Source: UBA12151 sp964600645 (GTDB lineage: Bacteria; Patescibacteriota; Minisyncoccia; Moranbacterales; UBA9337). From it: 45,187 nt of DNA. This document shows positions 1 to 7,419 of this stretch, piece by piece. The stretch covers positions 1 through 45,187 of the forward strand of contig CAZRJL010000002.1 in the NCBI GenBank assembly GCA_964600645.1, read 5' to 3'. Both the position numbers and the translations under genes were made by a program. The notes below the pieces were generated by a model. That model saw nothing but the letters and a program-made list of their open reading frames with translations. It did not search any database and was not told the DNA's origin. Every line of letters begins with the position of its first letter. Position 1 is the stretch's first letter.

Positions 1-387
1 AGATGAGTCAGAAATAATAACTACTCTGTTATTTTCGTCTTTACTAATTTGAAGAGCGGTTGCAATTATTACCCTCTCTTCAACAGGAGCATCAGTAAGT
101 AATACAACTTTTTCTCGAATATCCCCATCTATTTTTACGGTAGCAACGGATCTCGATTCAAACTCTTCTGAATTCTTAAGCGTAGATCCATCAGCACTAG
201 TAATTGACAGTACTAAAATACCACATTCTCCTGATGTAATACTGTCATTGGCAGTATTTTTAGGATCGACACAAATTCCGGTAACTGTTTCAGCTTCAGA
301 TCTGCTAGTTAAATTATCGCCTAAAATCACATCTGTATTATTCTCATACGGCGTATAAGTATTATCAAATATATATACAAGATTCAT
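1..387 (-). CDS. Hypothetical protein, 3' end outside window
   Basis: An open frame of 129 codons starts at an ATG (385-387) and runs off the left edge without a stop. The N-terminus is MNLVYIFDNTYTP. The last visible part reads as an alternating helix and strand (VEERVIIATALQI then NRVVIISDSS). That pattern resembles the end of a PIN-type nuclease fold (acidic residue, ATAL helix, V-I/L-S/T-D strand), but no acidic catalytic set can be confirmed in the truncated sequence, so this is only a weak suggestion. It lies 82 bp downstream of the two-TM gene on the same strand. I do not recognise the family. Confidence 0.6.
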   Translation of the reverse strand, partial: MNLVYIFDNTYTPYENNTDVILGDNLTSRSEAETVTGICVDPKNTANDSITSGECGILVLSITSADGSTLKNSEEFESRSVATVKIDGDIREKVVLLTDAPVEERVIIATALQISKDENNRVVIISDSS

Positions 388-469
388 ATTGATTATTGAA
401 ATTAAAAATTAGAAAAACCTTAAGATTTTATTTTTATTTTACCATAAAAACTCACAAAAATCAAGTTTT

Positions 470-1156
470 TTATTTTAGTTTAGCTATTTTTTTAAGCTTG
501 TTGCCTGCAGATGAAGTGGTTACATATCTAATATTTCTTAATGCCTTATCGATTGCATTCTTAGCGGCATCTGGAATAAATGAGTATCCTTCAGAAGAAA
601 TCATTTTTATGAAATTGTCTCTCTTTATGTCATAACTAACTTTATTGGATTCCTGATTTAAAGAAAGCTGAGATTCAGTCATGGAAAGCTCCACTAAGGT
701 CTTATGAATATAGCTCGACTTCTGCCTAAGTTGAGTGTTGATATTTATTTGATGCAAATAATTATCGATTATGGAACATTGGATGTAAAAATTATTTACA
801 AGATCTAATTCATCTCTATCGAAATCTTCAATAAACAAATAATTATATTTATTCCAACTATTAGAAGATAACAACTTAATATCAAACTGATTTAAGACTA
901 TATTGCCTCCTTTTATTTGATCAATAATTTTTTCTGCATTCCTAATTTCCATCAAAAGGATGCTAGCACTATCTCTCTTTTTGTCATCTTTTTGTTTTAT
1001 GTATAAGTATATAGCAGAAGAGCCCACTAAGAATGTAACGTAAGCAATAATATAGTTAGACTCTAACTCATGAAAAAACATTAAAGCTAGCGTAACAGGA
1101 ATAATAACAACTGCAGTAATAATAAATAAGGGATTGTAAGATTTATCTATTTTCAT
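470..1156 (-). CDS. Two-TM membrane protein of unknown function
   Basis: This 228-residue protein starts at MKIDKSYNP. Two hydrophobic segments (about residues 9-27 and 35-53) are followed by a charged, mostly helical cytoplasmic part of about 170 residues ending in a basic tail (KLKKIAKLK). A longer start at 1198 is possible, but its extra 14 residues are simply an out-of-frame reading of a duplicated gene end (1171-1267), so I prefer the ATG at 1156. No enzymatic motif is seen. It lies in the accessory left end, downstream of the dinD cassette, and may be cargo of the same acquired region; that is inference. Confidence 0.6.
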   Translation of the reverse strand: MKIDKSYNPLFIITAVVIIPVTLALMFFHELESNYIIAYVTFLVGSSAIYLYIKQKDDKKRDSASILLMEIRNAEKIIDQIKGGNIVLNQFDIKLLSSNSWNKYNYLFIEDFDRDELDLVNNFYIQCSIIDNYLHQININTQLRQKSSYIHKTLVELSMTESQLSLNQESNKVSYDIKRDNFIKMISSEGYSFIPDAAKNAIDKALRNIRYVTTSSAGNKLKKIAKLK

Positions 1157-1170
1157 ATTTTTATCATTTT

Positions 1171-1267
1171 CACCCCTGCCCAACCGCTCTCCACACAATT
1201 TGCTCTTGCGGAATATTTATCATTCCTTGTGGAGTTTGTTGCGGGACGTTTTGTTGGACTTTTTTTA
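1171..1267 (-). pseudogene. Duplicated 3' end of the SDH-type protease gene
   Basis: About 95 bp is roughly 89% identical to 2193-2287, the last part of the SDH-type gene. On the minus strand it encodes KVQQNVPQQTP then GMINIPQEQIVWRAVGQG and a TGA stop. Over this stretch the protein differs from the intact gene by a single residue (Gln for Gly) before the truncated tail, while most nucleotide differences are synonymous. There is no start and nothing upstream but the dinD end, so this is a remnant. With 2193-2287 it forms direct repeats that bracket dinD. Confidence 0.8.
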
Positions 1268-1285
1268 ATTTTCTATTATTTTAAA

Positions 1286-2119
1286 TTATTTCTTATTTTT
1301 CAACAACTTTTTCTTCTCGCTTTTCAATTCTTTAATATGTCTTTCCGGCTGCAAATTTTCAGGCAGGGTTCCGCCAATATCTTTTATTGTTTGCCGGACT
1401 TTTCTGCCAACTTCAAAATGAGTTGCGTTGGCGGAATTTTCCCCACTGATATTTTCCTTATTGATTTTATCATCCGTTTGAGTGATGCGAAATAAATTAG
1501 CGGCAAGCTCCGTCGATCCTGCTCTGTCTAAAATATCATCTTTGCCAATCCCTTTTATCTTCTTAATTTCATCGGCAGTCAATTTATATAATCCCAAATA
1601 ACCAAAATTGTTAAATCTTCCAAAATTACTCACGCCGGCTTTTTTGGCAGTGTCGAAAAGTTTTTTATTATGAATCTTGACCTCGCCTCTTATGAATAAT
1701 CTTTTTTGATCTTGACTAAGTTGCTGAAAAATTTCCTGCTTTCTGGTTTGCACCGCAAAATATGTTTGCGCCATAGCGATCTCTGTTTTTCGCGGATCTC
1801 CGTTTTGAGCAATAAGATAACAAGCATAACGAGAAAGACGATAATCTTCAATTTTTCTAAAAGCTTCTTTTCTTGTTCCCTTGGCGATTTTTATCATTTT
1901 GTCGGCGCCGACAAAATGATCGCTGACTTCTTGAGTACTCACATTGCAAGCATCTTTTGCTCTTCGAATAACTCCCTCAAATTTTCTCCATTCTTTGTAT
2001 CCCAAAAGAGGCATCAGCTCGCGCGCTTCCCAATATTCAGTCCCGTTTTCATCAATTTTTTTAATACTTTCAAAATCCTTATTGAGCGAATTGATTGCAA
2101 TTTCTTTTGTTTTTCTCAT
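1286..2119 (-). CDS. dinD: DNA damage-inducible protein D (DinD)
   Basis: The 277-residue product matches E. coli DinD along its length: an N-terminal BRO-like region (YWEARELMPLLGY), then LSRYACYLIAQNGDPRK, QTYFAVQTRKQE, and the diagnostic C-terminal STELAANLFRITQT and THFEVGRKVRQTI...GGTLPE. DinD is known as an SOS-induced protein that inhibits RecA-DNA pairing in E. coli; in other bacteria its role is little studied. It sits alone between two copies of the neighbouring gene's 3' end, has its own promoter overlapped by an inverted repeat (2131-2165), and contains a 28-bp perfect palindrome (1893-1920) at codons for HFVGADKM. The arrangement suggests horizontal gain. Confidence 0.9.
   Translation of the reverse strand: MRKTKEIAINSLNKDFESIKKIDENGTEYWEARELMPLLGYKEWRKFEGVIRRAKDACNVSTQEVSDHFVGADKMIKIAKGTRKEAFRKIEDYRLSRYACYLIAQNGDPRKTEIAMAQTYFAVQTRKQEIFQQLSQDQKRLFIRGEVKIHNKKLFDTAKKAGVSNFGRFNNFGYLGLYKLTADEIKKIKGIGKDDILDRAGSTELAANLFRITQTDDKINKENISGENSANATHFEVGRKVRQTIKDIGGTLPENLQPERHIKELKSEKKKLLKNKK
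1893..1920. repeat. 28-bp perfect palindrome inside dinD
   Basis: ATCATTTTGTCGGC is followed directly by its exact reverse complement, with no loop. It encodes part of HFVGADKMIK in DinD. Confidence 0.9.
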
Positions 2120-2130
2120 AAGTATTTATT

Positions 2131-2179
2131 TTTAGTGTTATTTATGATGATATTATAACACTAAATATTTTTACGTCAA
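2131..2179 (-). promoter_or_regulatory. dinD promoter with overlapping operator-like inverted repeat
   Basis: On the minus strand a -35 TTGACG (2174-2179) is separated by 16 bp from a -10 TATAAT (2152-2157). An 11-bp perfect inverted repeat (TTTAGTGTTAT at 2131-2141, its complement at 2155-2165, 13-nt spacer) covers the -10 and the likely transcription start. This is the geometry of a repressor site. It is not the E. coli LexA box; which protein binds is unknown. Confidence 0.65.
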
Positions 2180-2185
2180 CTATTT

Positions 2186-3202
2186 TTACTTCCACCCTTG
2201 CCCAACCGCTCTCCAAACAATCTGCTCCTGCGGAATATTAATCATCCCTCCGGGAGTTTGTTGCGGGACGTTTTGCTGGACTTTTTTAAATTCCATATTT
2301 ATTTCAAATTTGTTTGAAACCTGCGCGCTTTCAACATAGGCGATTTTATAAGTTTGATTTTGCCCTTTGGCAAATTCCGTTTCAGGATTCCAGATACTGC
2401 GCATATCCATTTCCAAATTATATGCTTCATAAATTTCCGTCATCAAATCGGAAAGTTCTTGGTCGGCAAAAACAACAGGCCTGATTCCCAAGTCTTCTTT
2501 GGCTTCTTTTCTACCGATGTAATATTGATGGGAATACAACTTTTCCGTCAGAAATTCAATTATTTTTTCAATCTCATCTTCTTTCATCGGCTGTTTATGG
2601 CTTTTCAATAATCGTTTGGCAAGAATCTTAATCAAATTATGGGTGCGATTCACATTGCCCAGCGCCAAGGGATGTATGGATGGATTAGCTTCCACAAATT
2701 TGTTGAAAATTTTTGTGAGCTCTTCATCGCTTTTGATGCCGAATTTATTTTTCGCCAAGTCAAAATAACTCATCACTTCTTCCACGGAAATCGGAATTCG
2801 ATTTTGCGGATTTTTCGGATCGACCGGATTGAAAACATTGGCGGTTGACGGATCAATTGGCGAAAGTTCACTCATATCGCTCATCACAATTTCATCAGCT
2901 CCCAATGAAATCATCGTTGCCGCGCTGTGAGCTTTGTAGGGAATAATCACTGAAAAGTGGTTGCAATATTCGCGAATCATCGAAACTAAACGCCATGGCA
3001 CCATTGTATCCCCGCCGGCGCTATACAAAATCAGATCGATTTTTTCCTGCTTGCCAATTTTTCGCAGTTGCGAACTGATAATCGGAATAATATCCATCGC
3101 CACCCGCGCGTTGACTGGTCCCTGCCGATCGCTGGTCGCATACGCGATTACTTTTGAGCTTCTTTTTTCTTGGATTTTTTTGATAATTTCTTGCGTATTC
3201 AT
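2186..3202 (-). CDS. SDH-type serine protease, ClpP/SppA fold
   Basis: The 338-residue protein matches the serine dehydrogenase proteinase family (SDH_sah, PF01972), relatives of signal peptide peptidase A and ClpP. Visible features are the strand and oxyanion segment LILYSAGGDT (residues 57-66) and the nucleophile region PYKAHSAATMISLGADEI, where Ser93 is the probable catalytic residue, followed by MSELSPIDPS. There is no signal peptide or clear membrane segment, so a cytoplasmic protein is expected. The C-terminus (PQQTP..GMINIPQEQIVWRAV) is Gln-rich and is the part duplicated at 1171-1267. A terminator-like hairpin (3226-3260) separates it from the sugar transferase upstream. Confidence 0.85.
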   Translation of the reverse strand: MNTQEIIKKIQEKRSSKVIAYATSDRQGPVNARVAMDIIPIISSQLRKIGKQEKIDLILYSAGGDTMVPWRLVSMIREYCNHFSVIIPYKAHSAATMISLGADEIVMSDMSELSPIDPSTANVFNPVDPKNPQNRIPISVEEVMSYFDLAKNKFGIKSDEELTKIFNKFVEANPSIHPLALGNVNRTHNLIKILAKRLLKSHKQPMKEDEIEKIIEFLTEKLYSHQYYIGRKEAKEDLGIRPVVFADQELSDLMTEIYEAYNLEMDMRSIWNPETEFAKGQNQTYKIAYVESAQVSNKFEINMEFKKVQQNVPQQTPGGMINIPQEQIVWRAVGQGWK

Positions 3203-3225
3203 AAATTTTTTTCTTTTTAGTTTTT

Positions 3226-3260
3226 AAAAAGTGATACAACATCTTTATTGTATCACTTTC
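3226..3260 (-). terminator. Hairpin with T-run after the sugar transferase gene
   Basis: A 12-bp perfect inverted repeat (AAAGTGATACAA, 3228-3239; complement 3248-3259) with an 8-nt loop is followed on the minus strand by TTTTT. It lies between the sugar transferase stop and the SDH-type gene, so it is probably an intrinsic terminator; an operator for the downstream gene is the alternative. Confidence 0.7.
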
Positions 3261-3323
3261 TCAAATTCCCGCAACTGTGAATAAACTTCGGCATTTTCTG
3301 CTACGTAACGTACTACGCAACAA

Positions 3324-4757
3324 TCAGCTGTTATTTTTTCTTCTTCGAAGCAGAACTCCTACGGTTTTAAGAATTATTTGGACATCCAGCGCTAATGACC
3401 AATTTTCTATGTAAAAAAGATCGAGTTTGTATTCATCTTCAAAATCCAAATCGGATCGACCTGAAACCTGCGCCATTCCGGTAATTCCGGGCTTAATTGT
3501 GAGTAATCTGCGATGATATTCCATATATTTTTCCACTTCCCGCTTCTGATGCGGACGCGGTCCGACCAAACTCATTGAACCAAAAAGGACATTAAAAAAT
3601 TGCGGAAATTCATCAATGGAATATTTTTCAATAAAATTACCGACTTTTGTTTTACGCGGATCGTTTTTGATTTTATATAAAGGTCCTTGACGCACGCTTT
3701 TTTCAGCAATCAATCGTCTTTCAAATTCAAGCGCTTTTTCAAAATCAGGATTGTCTTTTGAAATATTATACTCCCATTTCATATAACGGAATTTGTAAGC
3801 GAAAAATTTTTTTCCTTCAGCTCCGATTCTTTCATTTTTGTATATTACCGGCCCCTTTCTGTCTTCCAATTTTATCAAAATCGCTACAAGCAACATAATC
3901 GGGGAAGTGAAAATAATCAAAATAAGCGAAAAAACAATATCGAAAATTCGCTTGGCGATTCTTCCCCATCCATCCAATGGGGTATGCAAAACTTCAATAA
4001 TCGGTTCGCCGCCCAGCACGCTTATTTTATATTTTGAAGTTTGCAAAGTTGTTGGAATAAACTTATATGAAATATTATTGATAGCGCAAAAATCAATCAG
4101 TTTTTCAAGTTCGTCATCCGGAATAGACGATGAACACAAAATTATCTCGTCAATCCCTCGCTCTTTCTTTATTTGCTTAATCACTTTTAATTGCGCGGTA
4201 TTGATGATATCCACGATACGATATCCCAAATTGCGATTTCGCTTTATCATTCGAGAAACTTCATCCACCTTTCCATTGTGTCCGATCAAAAGCACGCGAT
4301 GAATTCCGATTCCCCGACTTTTCAAAAGCCACAACTGAATTTTGTGCAAAATATATCTGGCCGCGACAACATAAAAAACAGCAATAAACCACGCCGCCAA
4401 AATTATAAAACGGGAAGAAAACCATTCTCTTTTGAGAAATATCGCAATAATTATAATCACCAAACCGATTGAAGTAGCGGTAAAAACCTTCAGAGTTTCT
4501 TTCCAAAATTTTCGCGTCGCCCGAATATCATACAGCCCCTCCAAAGCATATATAAGCAAAAAGAAAGGAGCGGAAATAAAAACAAGATTAATGTATTCTT
4601 CAAAATGAACATTATGAAATTCAAGTGGTTGCAGACTGAAAAACTTCGTCACTTCGGAATTTTCACGAATAAAAAACGCGCTGACAGCGCCTAAAACTAT
4701 CATCGCAAAATCCGCGGGAACTTGAATAGCGCTAAAAAATAATTCTGATCGTTTCAT
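3324..4757 (-). CDS. Polyprenyl-phosphate sugar-1-phosphate transferase (WbaP/EpsL type)
   Basis: This 477-residue membrane enzyme has an N-terminal bundle of about four hydrophobic helices, a central nucleotide-binding-like domain (RVLLIGHNGKVDEV), another membrane helix (IVFSLILIIFTSPIMLLVAI) and the C-terminal bacterial sugar transferase domain (PF02397). The domain shows YKNERIGAEGK, YKFRYMK, SIDEFPQFFNVLFGSMSLVG, then GPRP, and KPGITGMAQVSGRS. It should load the first sugar phosphate onto undecaprenyl phosphate for a surface polysaccharide. The start at MKRSEL (4757) is preferred over a GTG at 4778; a TATAAT (4767-4772) lies only 9 bp upstream of it, suggesting a nearly leaderless mRNA. 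No glycosyltransferases follow, so it stands alone. Confidence 0.9.
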   Translation of the reverse strand: MKRSELFFSAIQVPADFAMIVLGAVSAFFIRENSEVTKFFSLQPLEFHNVHFEEYINLVFISAPFFLLIYALEGLYDIRATRKFWKETLKVFTATSIGLVIIIIAIFLKREWFSSRFIILAAWFIAVFYVVAARYILHKIQLWLLKSRGIGIHRVLLIGHNGKVDEVSRMIKRNRNLGYRIVDIINTAQLKVIKQIKKERGIDEIILCSSSIPDDELEKLIDFCAINNISYKFIPTTLQTSKYKISVLGGEPIIEVLHTPLDGWGRIAKRIFDIVFSLILIIFTSPIMLLVAILIKLEDRKGPVIYKNERIGAEGKKFFAYKFRYMKWEYNISKDNPDFEKALEFERRLIAEKSVRQGPLYKIKNDPRKTKVGNFIEKYSIDEFPQFFNVLFGSMSLVGPRPHQKREVEKYMEYHRRLLTIKPGITGMAQVSGRSDLDFEDEYKLDLFYIENWSLALDVQIILKTVGVLLRRRKNNS

Positions 4758-4802
4758 ATTATTTCTATTATACACCACAAATACTTTCAGTAAAAATTCA
4801 AA

Positions 4803-5253
4803 TTTATATCAAGACAAATCTATAAGCCGGATTCTGTACTCCGACGCGAGGTCGGAGCGGCAATCATTTATCTAGCTCCGACGTTACCGTCAGAGTCAAG
4901 CGGCACCCTCCGACGAAAAGTCGAAGTACGGCCTTGCATTCAGGTAAGGATTTAGCCGTTTCACCCCTCGACTTTGCTCAGGGCAAGCCCTAAACTTATA
5001 TCGAAGATTATTCCATAAAAATGGAATTTGAAATTTTTTCAAATTTCAACGTCGCTGCTCGCACCTCTCTCCGACGCAAGGTCGGAGTGACGGGCGTTAC
5101 CTCCGACGATCTTTCAATGTCGGAGCTCCGCACCCTTTCAGGCGTCGGAGCCGCTACCCTGCTATCCAGTCGCTCGAGAGCGACAGGAGAATGTCCGGAC
5201 TTTCCTCCCTCCGCAAAAGCGGACGGCGATTGCCCAATTTGCCTTGATATAAA
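4803..5253 (-). ncRNA. rnpB: RNase P RNA, bacterial type A
   Basis: Read on the minus strand the RNA contains the hallmark GGAGGAAAGTCCGGACA near the 5' end and CAGAATCCGGCTTATA at the 3' end, with the conserved GTGCGAGCAGCGACG core between. The ends pair as helix P1: 17 bases at 5237-5253 with 4803-4819, with one G-U pair. Size is about 450 nt. Five of its hairpin regions carry the CTCCGAC...GTCGGAG palindrome also found elsewhere in this window (4839-4857, 4876-4895, 4908-4926, 5069-5087, 5101-5125). A TTGACA/TATCAT promoter lies just upstream. Confidence 0.93.
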
Positions 5254-5293
5254 GCCAAATTTTCAATGTTCTATCTACTAATACTTCCAAACA

Positions 5294-5322
5294 ATGATAA
5301 TATTTTTTGTCTGTTTTGTCAA
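5294..5322 (-). promoter_or_regulatory. Promoter of rnpB
   Basis: TTGACA (5317-5322), 17-bp spacer, TATCAT (5294-5299) on the minus strand, placing the start about 30 nt before the P1 helix of RNase P RNA. Confidence 0.75.
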
Positions 5323-5323
5323 C

Positions 5324-5358
5324 AAAAAACCCCACCGGAAAATCACCGGCAAGGTTGA
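5324..5358 (-). terminator. Terminator downstream of the pheS operon tail
   Basis: On the minus strand AACC-TTG-CCGG and CCGG-TGG-GGTT form a stem around TGATTTT, followed by TTTTTT. It ends the transcript from the ORFs at 5397-5760, directly before the rnpB promoter. Confidence 0.65.
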
Positions 5359-5396
5359 GTGGAACGAGAAAAGAAATTACTTTGAAAATTTTGATT

Positions 5397-5618
5397 TTAT
5401 CCAAAAATACAAACTTTTCTCTGAAAAAATAAGGTACGCAAATATGGGGATATTGGAAAACGACCCTGCCAAAATTCTTGTCTGCTCTGGAAAATAATCC
5501 AACAAAAAAAATAATCCACACACCATAGAGCACTCCATATCCCAAAAGCCACCCCGATAAAATCAATAGCATAAACAAACAACAATTCATTCGAAGAACT
5601 AATTGAGTCTTTTTTCAT
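5397..5618 (-). CDS. Small putative membrane protein
   Basis: A 73-residue ORF begins MKKDSISSSNELLFVYAIDF and contains one hydrophobic stretch (about residues 11-43, rich in Trp, Phe and Val) followed by a basic tail. AAGAGG lies 9 nt before the ATG and is a good ribosome binding site. The stop is about 40 nt before a terminator, which supports a real transcript. A T8 run lies in the middle of the gene, and a second frame opens there, so a frameshifted longer gene cannot be excluded. Not recognised. Confidence 0.4.
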   Translation of the reverse strand: MKKDSISSSNELLFVYAIDFIGVAFGIWSALWCVDYFFCWIIFQSRQEFWQGRFPISPYLRTLFFQRKVCIFG

Positions 5619-5649
5619 GTCGATATCCTCTTGAAGTTTTTTAAAAAAA

Positions 5650-5760
5650 CTATTTTCTAATTTCCACTGATAATTCTTTTTCCAAATTAACAAATATTCT
5701 TTCCGTTAGGTCATCAATCTCCTTACCGGTCAATGTTGGCATCGGAGGCTCAACCTCCAT
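5650..5760 (-). CDS. Possible 36-residue ORF after pheS
   Basis: This ORF starts MEVEPPMPTLTGKEIDDLTE and ends in the poly-A/poly-T rich stretch before the 73-residue ORF. It starts 29 bp after pheS ends. No ribosome binding site is seen. The acidic, helical composition is protein-like, and the following ORF opens in another frame just past a T7A6 run, so the two could be halves of one decayed gene. Confidence 0.3.
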   Translation of the reverse strand: MEVEPPMPTLTGKEIDDLTERIFVNLEKELSVEIRK

Positions 5761-5789
5761 AAAATATCATTAATTAAGTTAATTTGGTA

Positions 5790-6932
5790 TTACCTCAATA
5801 AAGCTTCTAGTTCCTTTTCGGTTTTTGCACGGATCTTCGCCTGTATCTCATTAATTTCCTCATTGGTCAAGGTTCTTTCAGACGAACGATAAACGATACG
5901 GAAAGTGTAGCTTTTTTTGTTTTTACCGAACTTTTCATCATTTTCATATTCATCCAAAAGTTTCACTTCCTCAATCAGATTATCCGCATAGTCTCGAACG
6001 ATTTCATAATAATTATTAAGATTTATATCTTTATCAATGATAAACGAGATGTCCCTAGTAGTTGCAGGAAATTTGCTGACCTCGGTAAACTTGCTATTAA
6101 TATCATTGAATTGGCTTGTAATCCGCTCATCATTCGACCAAAGAATCCTAATATCCGGAATTCCCATTTTTATCATAGCCAGTCTCTCTCCAAAACCAAA
6201 AGCCCAGCCATTATACACTTCTGGATCTAGACCAAAGTTTTTCAAAACAATCGGATTAACCAGCCCTGCGCCATTAACCTCCATCCAATCTCCATTGAAT
6301 TTAATATCCATTTCCAGGCTCTCTACCGTATAAGGAAAAGTGTCTTCTATAAATTTATATTCAATATCTGATCCAAAAATTCCTTTAGCTAAATCAATCT
6401 GAACATCTTTTAAATCCTGCTGTGTGATATTTTTTTTATCTTTCTTGCAAATAAAAAGTCCATCAATTTGATGAAAAGCGGGAAAATGATGCCTGTCTAT
6501 TTCATCTTTTCTATAAACAATTCCCGGAGCCAGAGCTTTAATCTCGCCATCTTCTTCTAATTTTTTTAAAACATTCTTATCTTTCAAATAAAAAGACCAA
6601 AAAGCTGTCATCTGCGTGCGCAAAATATGCATATCATCCAAATAATAAGTGTCGTTTTCTCGCCGGCTTGGATGATCTTTCGGGGTATTCAAAAGATCAA
6701 AACATTGCTCGACGGTTATAATTTTTGGAAATTCAACTATATCAAAACCATCAAACCTAGGTAAGTTGGTTATTTGATCAAATAAAATTTTCACCGGCGA
6801 ATTTTCTTTTTTTGTAAGATCAGGCAAAGCCAAGAGCCTTTTTATGCGCTCAGCTTTCACATCACTCCTTTTGCCCAGCTCATCTAGCAATCTTTTTTCG
6901 TTTTCATCCTTCTCAATAATAATCTTTCTCAT
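5790..6932 (-). CDS. pheS: Single-chain, mitochondrial-type phenylalanyl-tRNA synthetase (PheS core + FDX-ACB)
   Basis: The 380-residue protein is a class II synthetase. It has DHPSR (86-90) with YYLDDMHILRTQ, motif 2 VYRKDEIDRHHFPAFHQIDG (140-158), and motif 3 GWAFGFGERLAMIKMGIPDI (242-261). Residues about 287-380 are not part of a normal bacterial PheS: KFPATTRDISFII...EEVKLLDEY...YRSSERTLTNEEI is the FDX-ACB anticodon-binding domain, normally the C-terminal B8 domain of PheT. This is the order seen in mitochondrial FARS2, and the match runs end to end. The usual N-terminal coiled coil of bacterial PheS is missing. Motif 3 lacks one residue between GFG and ER relative to FARS2 (GLGLER). It starts 11 bp after the PheT-like gene, so they form an operon. 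Confidence 0.92.
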   Translation of the reverse strand: MRKIIIEKDENEKRLLDELGKRSDVKAERIKRLLALPDLTKKENSPVKILFDQITNLPRFDGFDIVEFPKIITVEQCFDLLNTPKDHPSRRENDTYYLDDMHILRTQMTAFWSFYLKDKNVLKKLEEDGEIKALAPGIVYRKDEIDRHHFPAFHQIDGLFICKKDKKNITQQDLKDVQIDLAKGIFGSDIEYKFIEDTFPYTVESLEMDIKFNGDWMEVNGAGLVNPIVLKNFGLDPEVYNGWAFGFGERLAMIKMGIPDIRILWSNDERITSQFNDINSKFTEVSKFPATTRDISFIIDKDINLNNYYEIVRDYADNLIEEVKLLDEYENDEKFGKNKKSYTFRIVYRSSERTLTNEEINEIQAKIRAKTEKELEALLR

Positions 6933-6943
6933 AGTTTTTTCAA

Positions 6944-7372
6944 TTATTTATACAAACTGACATATTTTGCAAATTCCATTCCAACTTCGGCTTCTTTATC
7001 TAGAATAAAAATTCCGGAGTGATCATTTCCCAAACCTAACTCATCCTTGGCACACAACATCCCGAAAGATTTCACGCCACGAATTTCAGCTTCCTTGATT
7101 TCAAACCCTTCTGGCAATTTTGTCCCGATCGTCGCCACTGGGACTTTTTGTCCAACTTCAATATTTTTTGCACCACACACGATTTGTAAAATTTCTCCAC
7201 CAACATCTGTTTTTGTAATTTGCAATCTATCAGCATTCGGATGTTTTTGAATTTCTAAAATTCTTCCCACCACGACATTTTCAAAACCAATCGCCGGTTT
7301 TTCAGCTTCTTTTTTAGCCAGTTTTTCACTAGACAATATCTTTTTAAGCCAATCAAATAAAAATTTCATCAT
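6944..7372 (-). CDS. PheT N-terminal fragment protein (tRNA-binding OB domain)
   Basis: This 142-residue protein aligns with the first ~140 residues of bacterial PheT: the start MKFLFDWLKK, then VVVGRILEIQKHPNADRLQI, LQIVCGAKNI, GQKVPVA, and GMLCAKDELGLGNDHSGI. That covers the B1 leader and the B2 EMAPII-like OB fold. It ends where B2 ends; the B3/B4 editing, B5, B6/B7 and B8 domains are absent. A stand-alone CsaA/Arc1p-like tRNA-binding protein is the other reading, but the PheT-type N-terminus and its place directly before pheS favour a PheT derivative serving the synthetase in trans. The ATG at 7369 is equally likely as start. Confidence 0.85.
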   Translation of the reverse strand: MMKFLFDWLKKILSSEKLAKKEAEKPAIGFENVVVGRILEIQKHPNADRLQITKTDVGGEILQIVCGAKNIEVGQKVPVATIGTKLPEGFEIKEAEIRGVKSFGMLCAKDELGLGNDHSGIFILDKEAEVGMEFAKYVSLYK

Positions 7373-7419
7373 ACATTATTTCAAAAATTACAAATTTACC
7401 ATATTTTCCAATTCTACAT

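Noticed and set aside
1157..1198. Earlier start for the two-TM protein (MCGERLGRGENDKN)
   Set aside because: These codons are an out-of-frame reading of the duplicated gene end and would not be ancestral.
5021..5590. ORFs on both strands across the RNase P RNA
   Set aside because: They translate structured RNA and its promoter/terminator; no family match.
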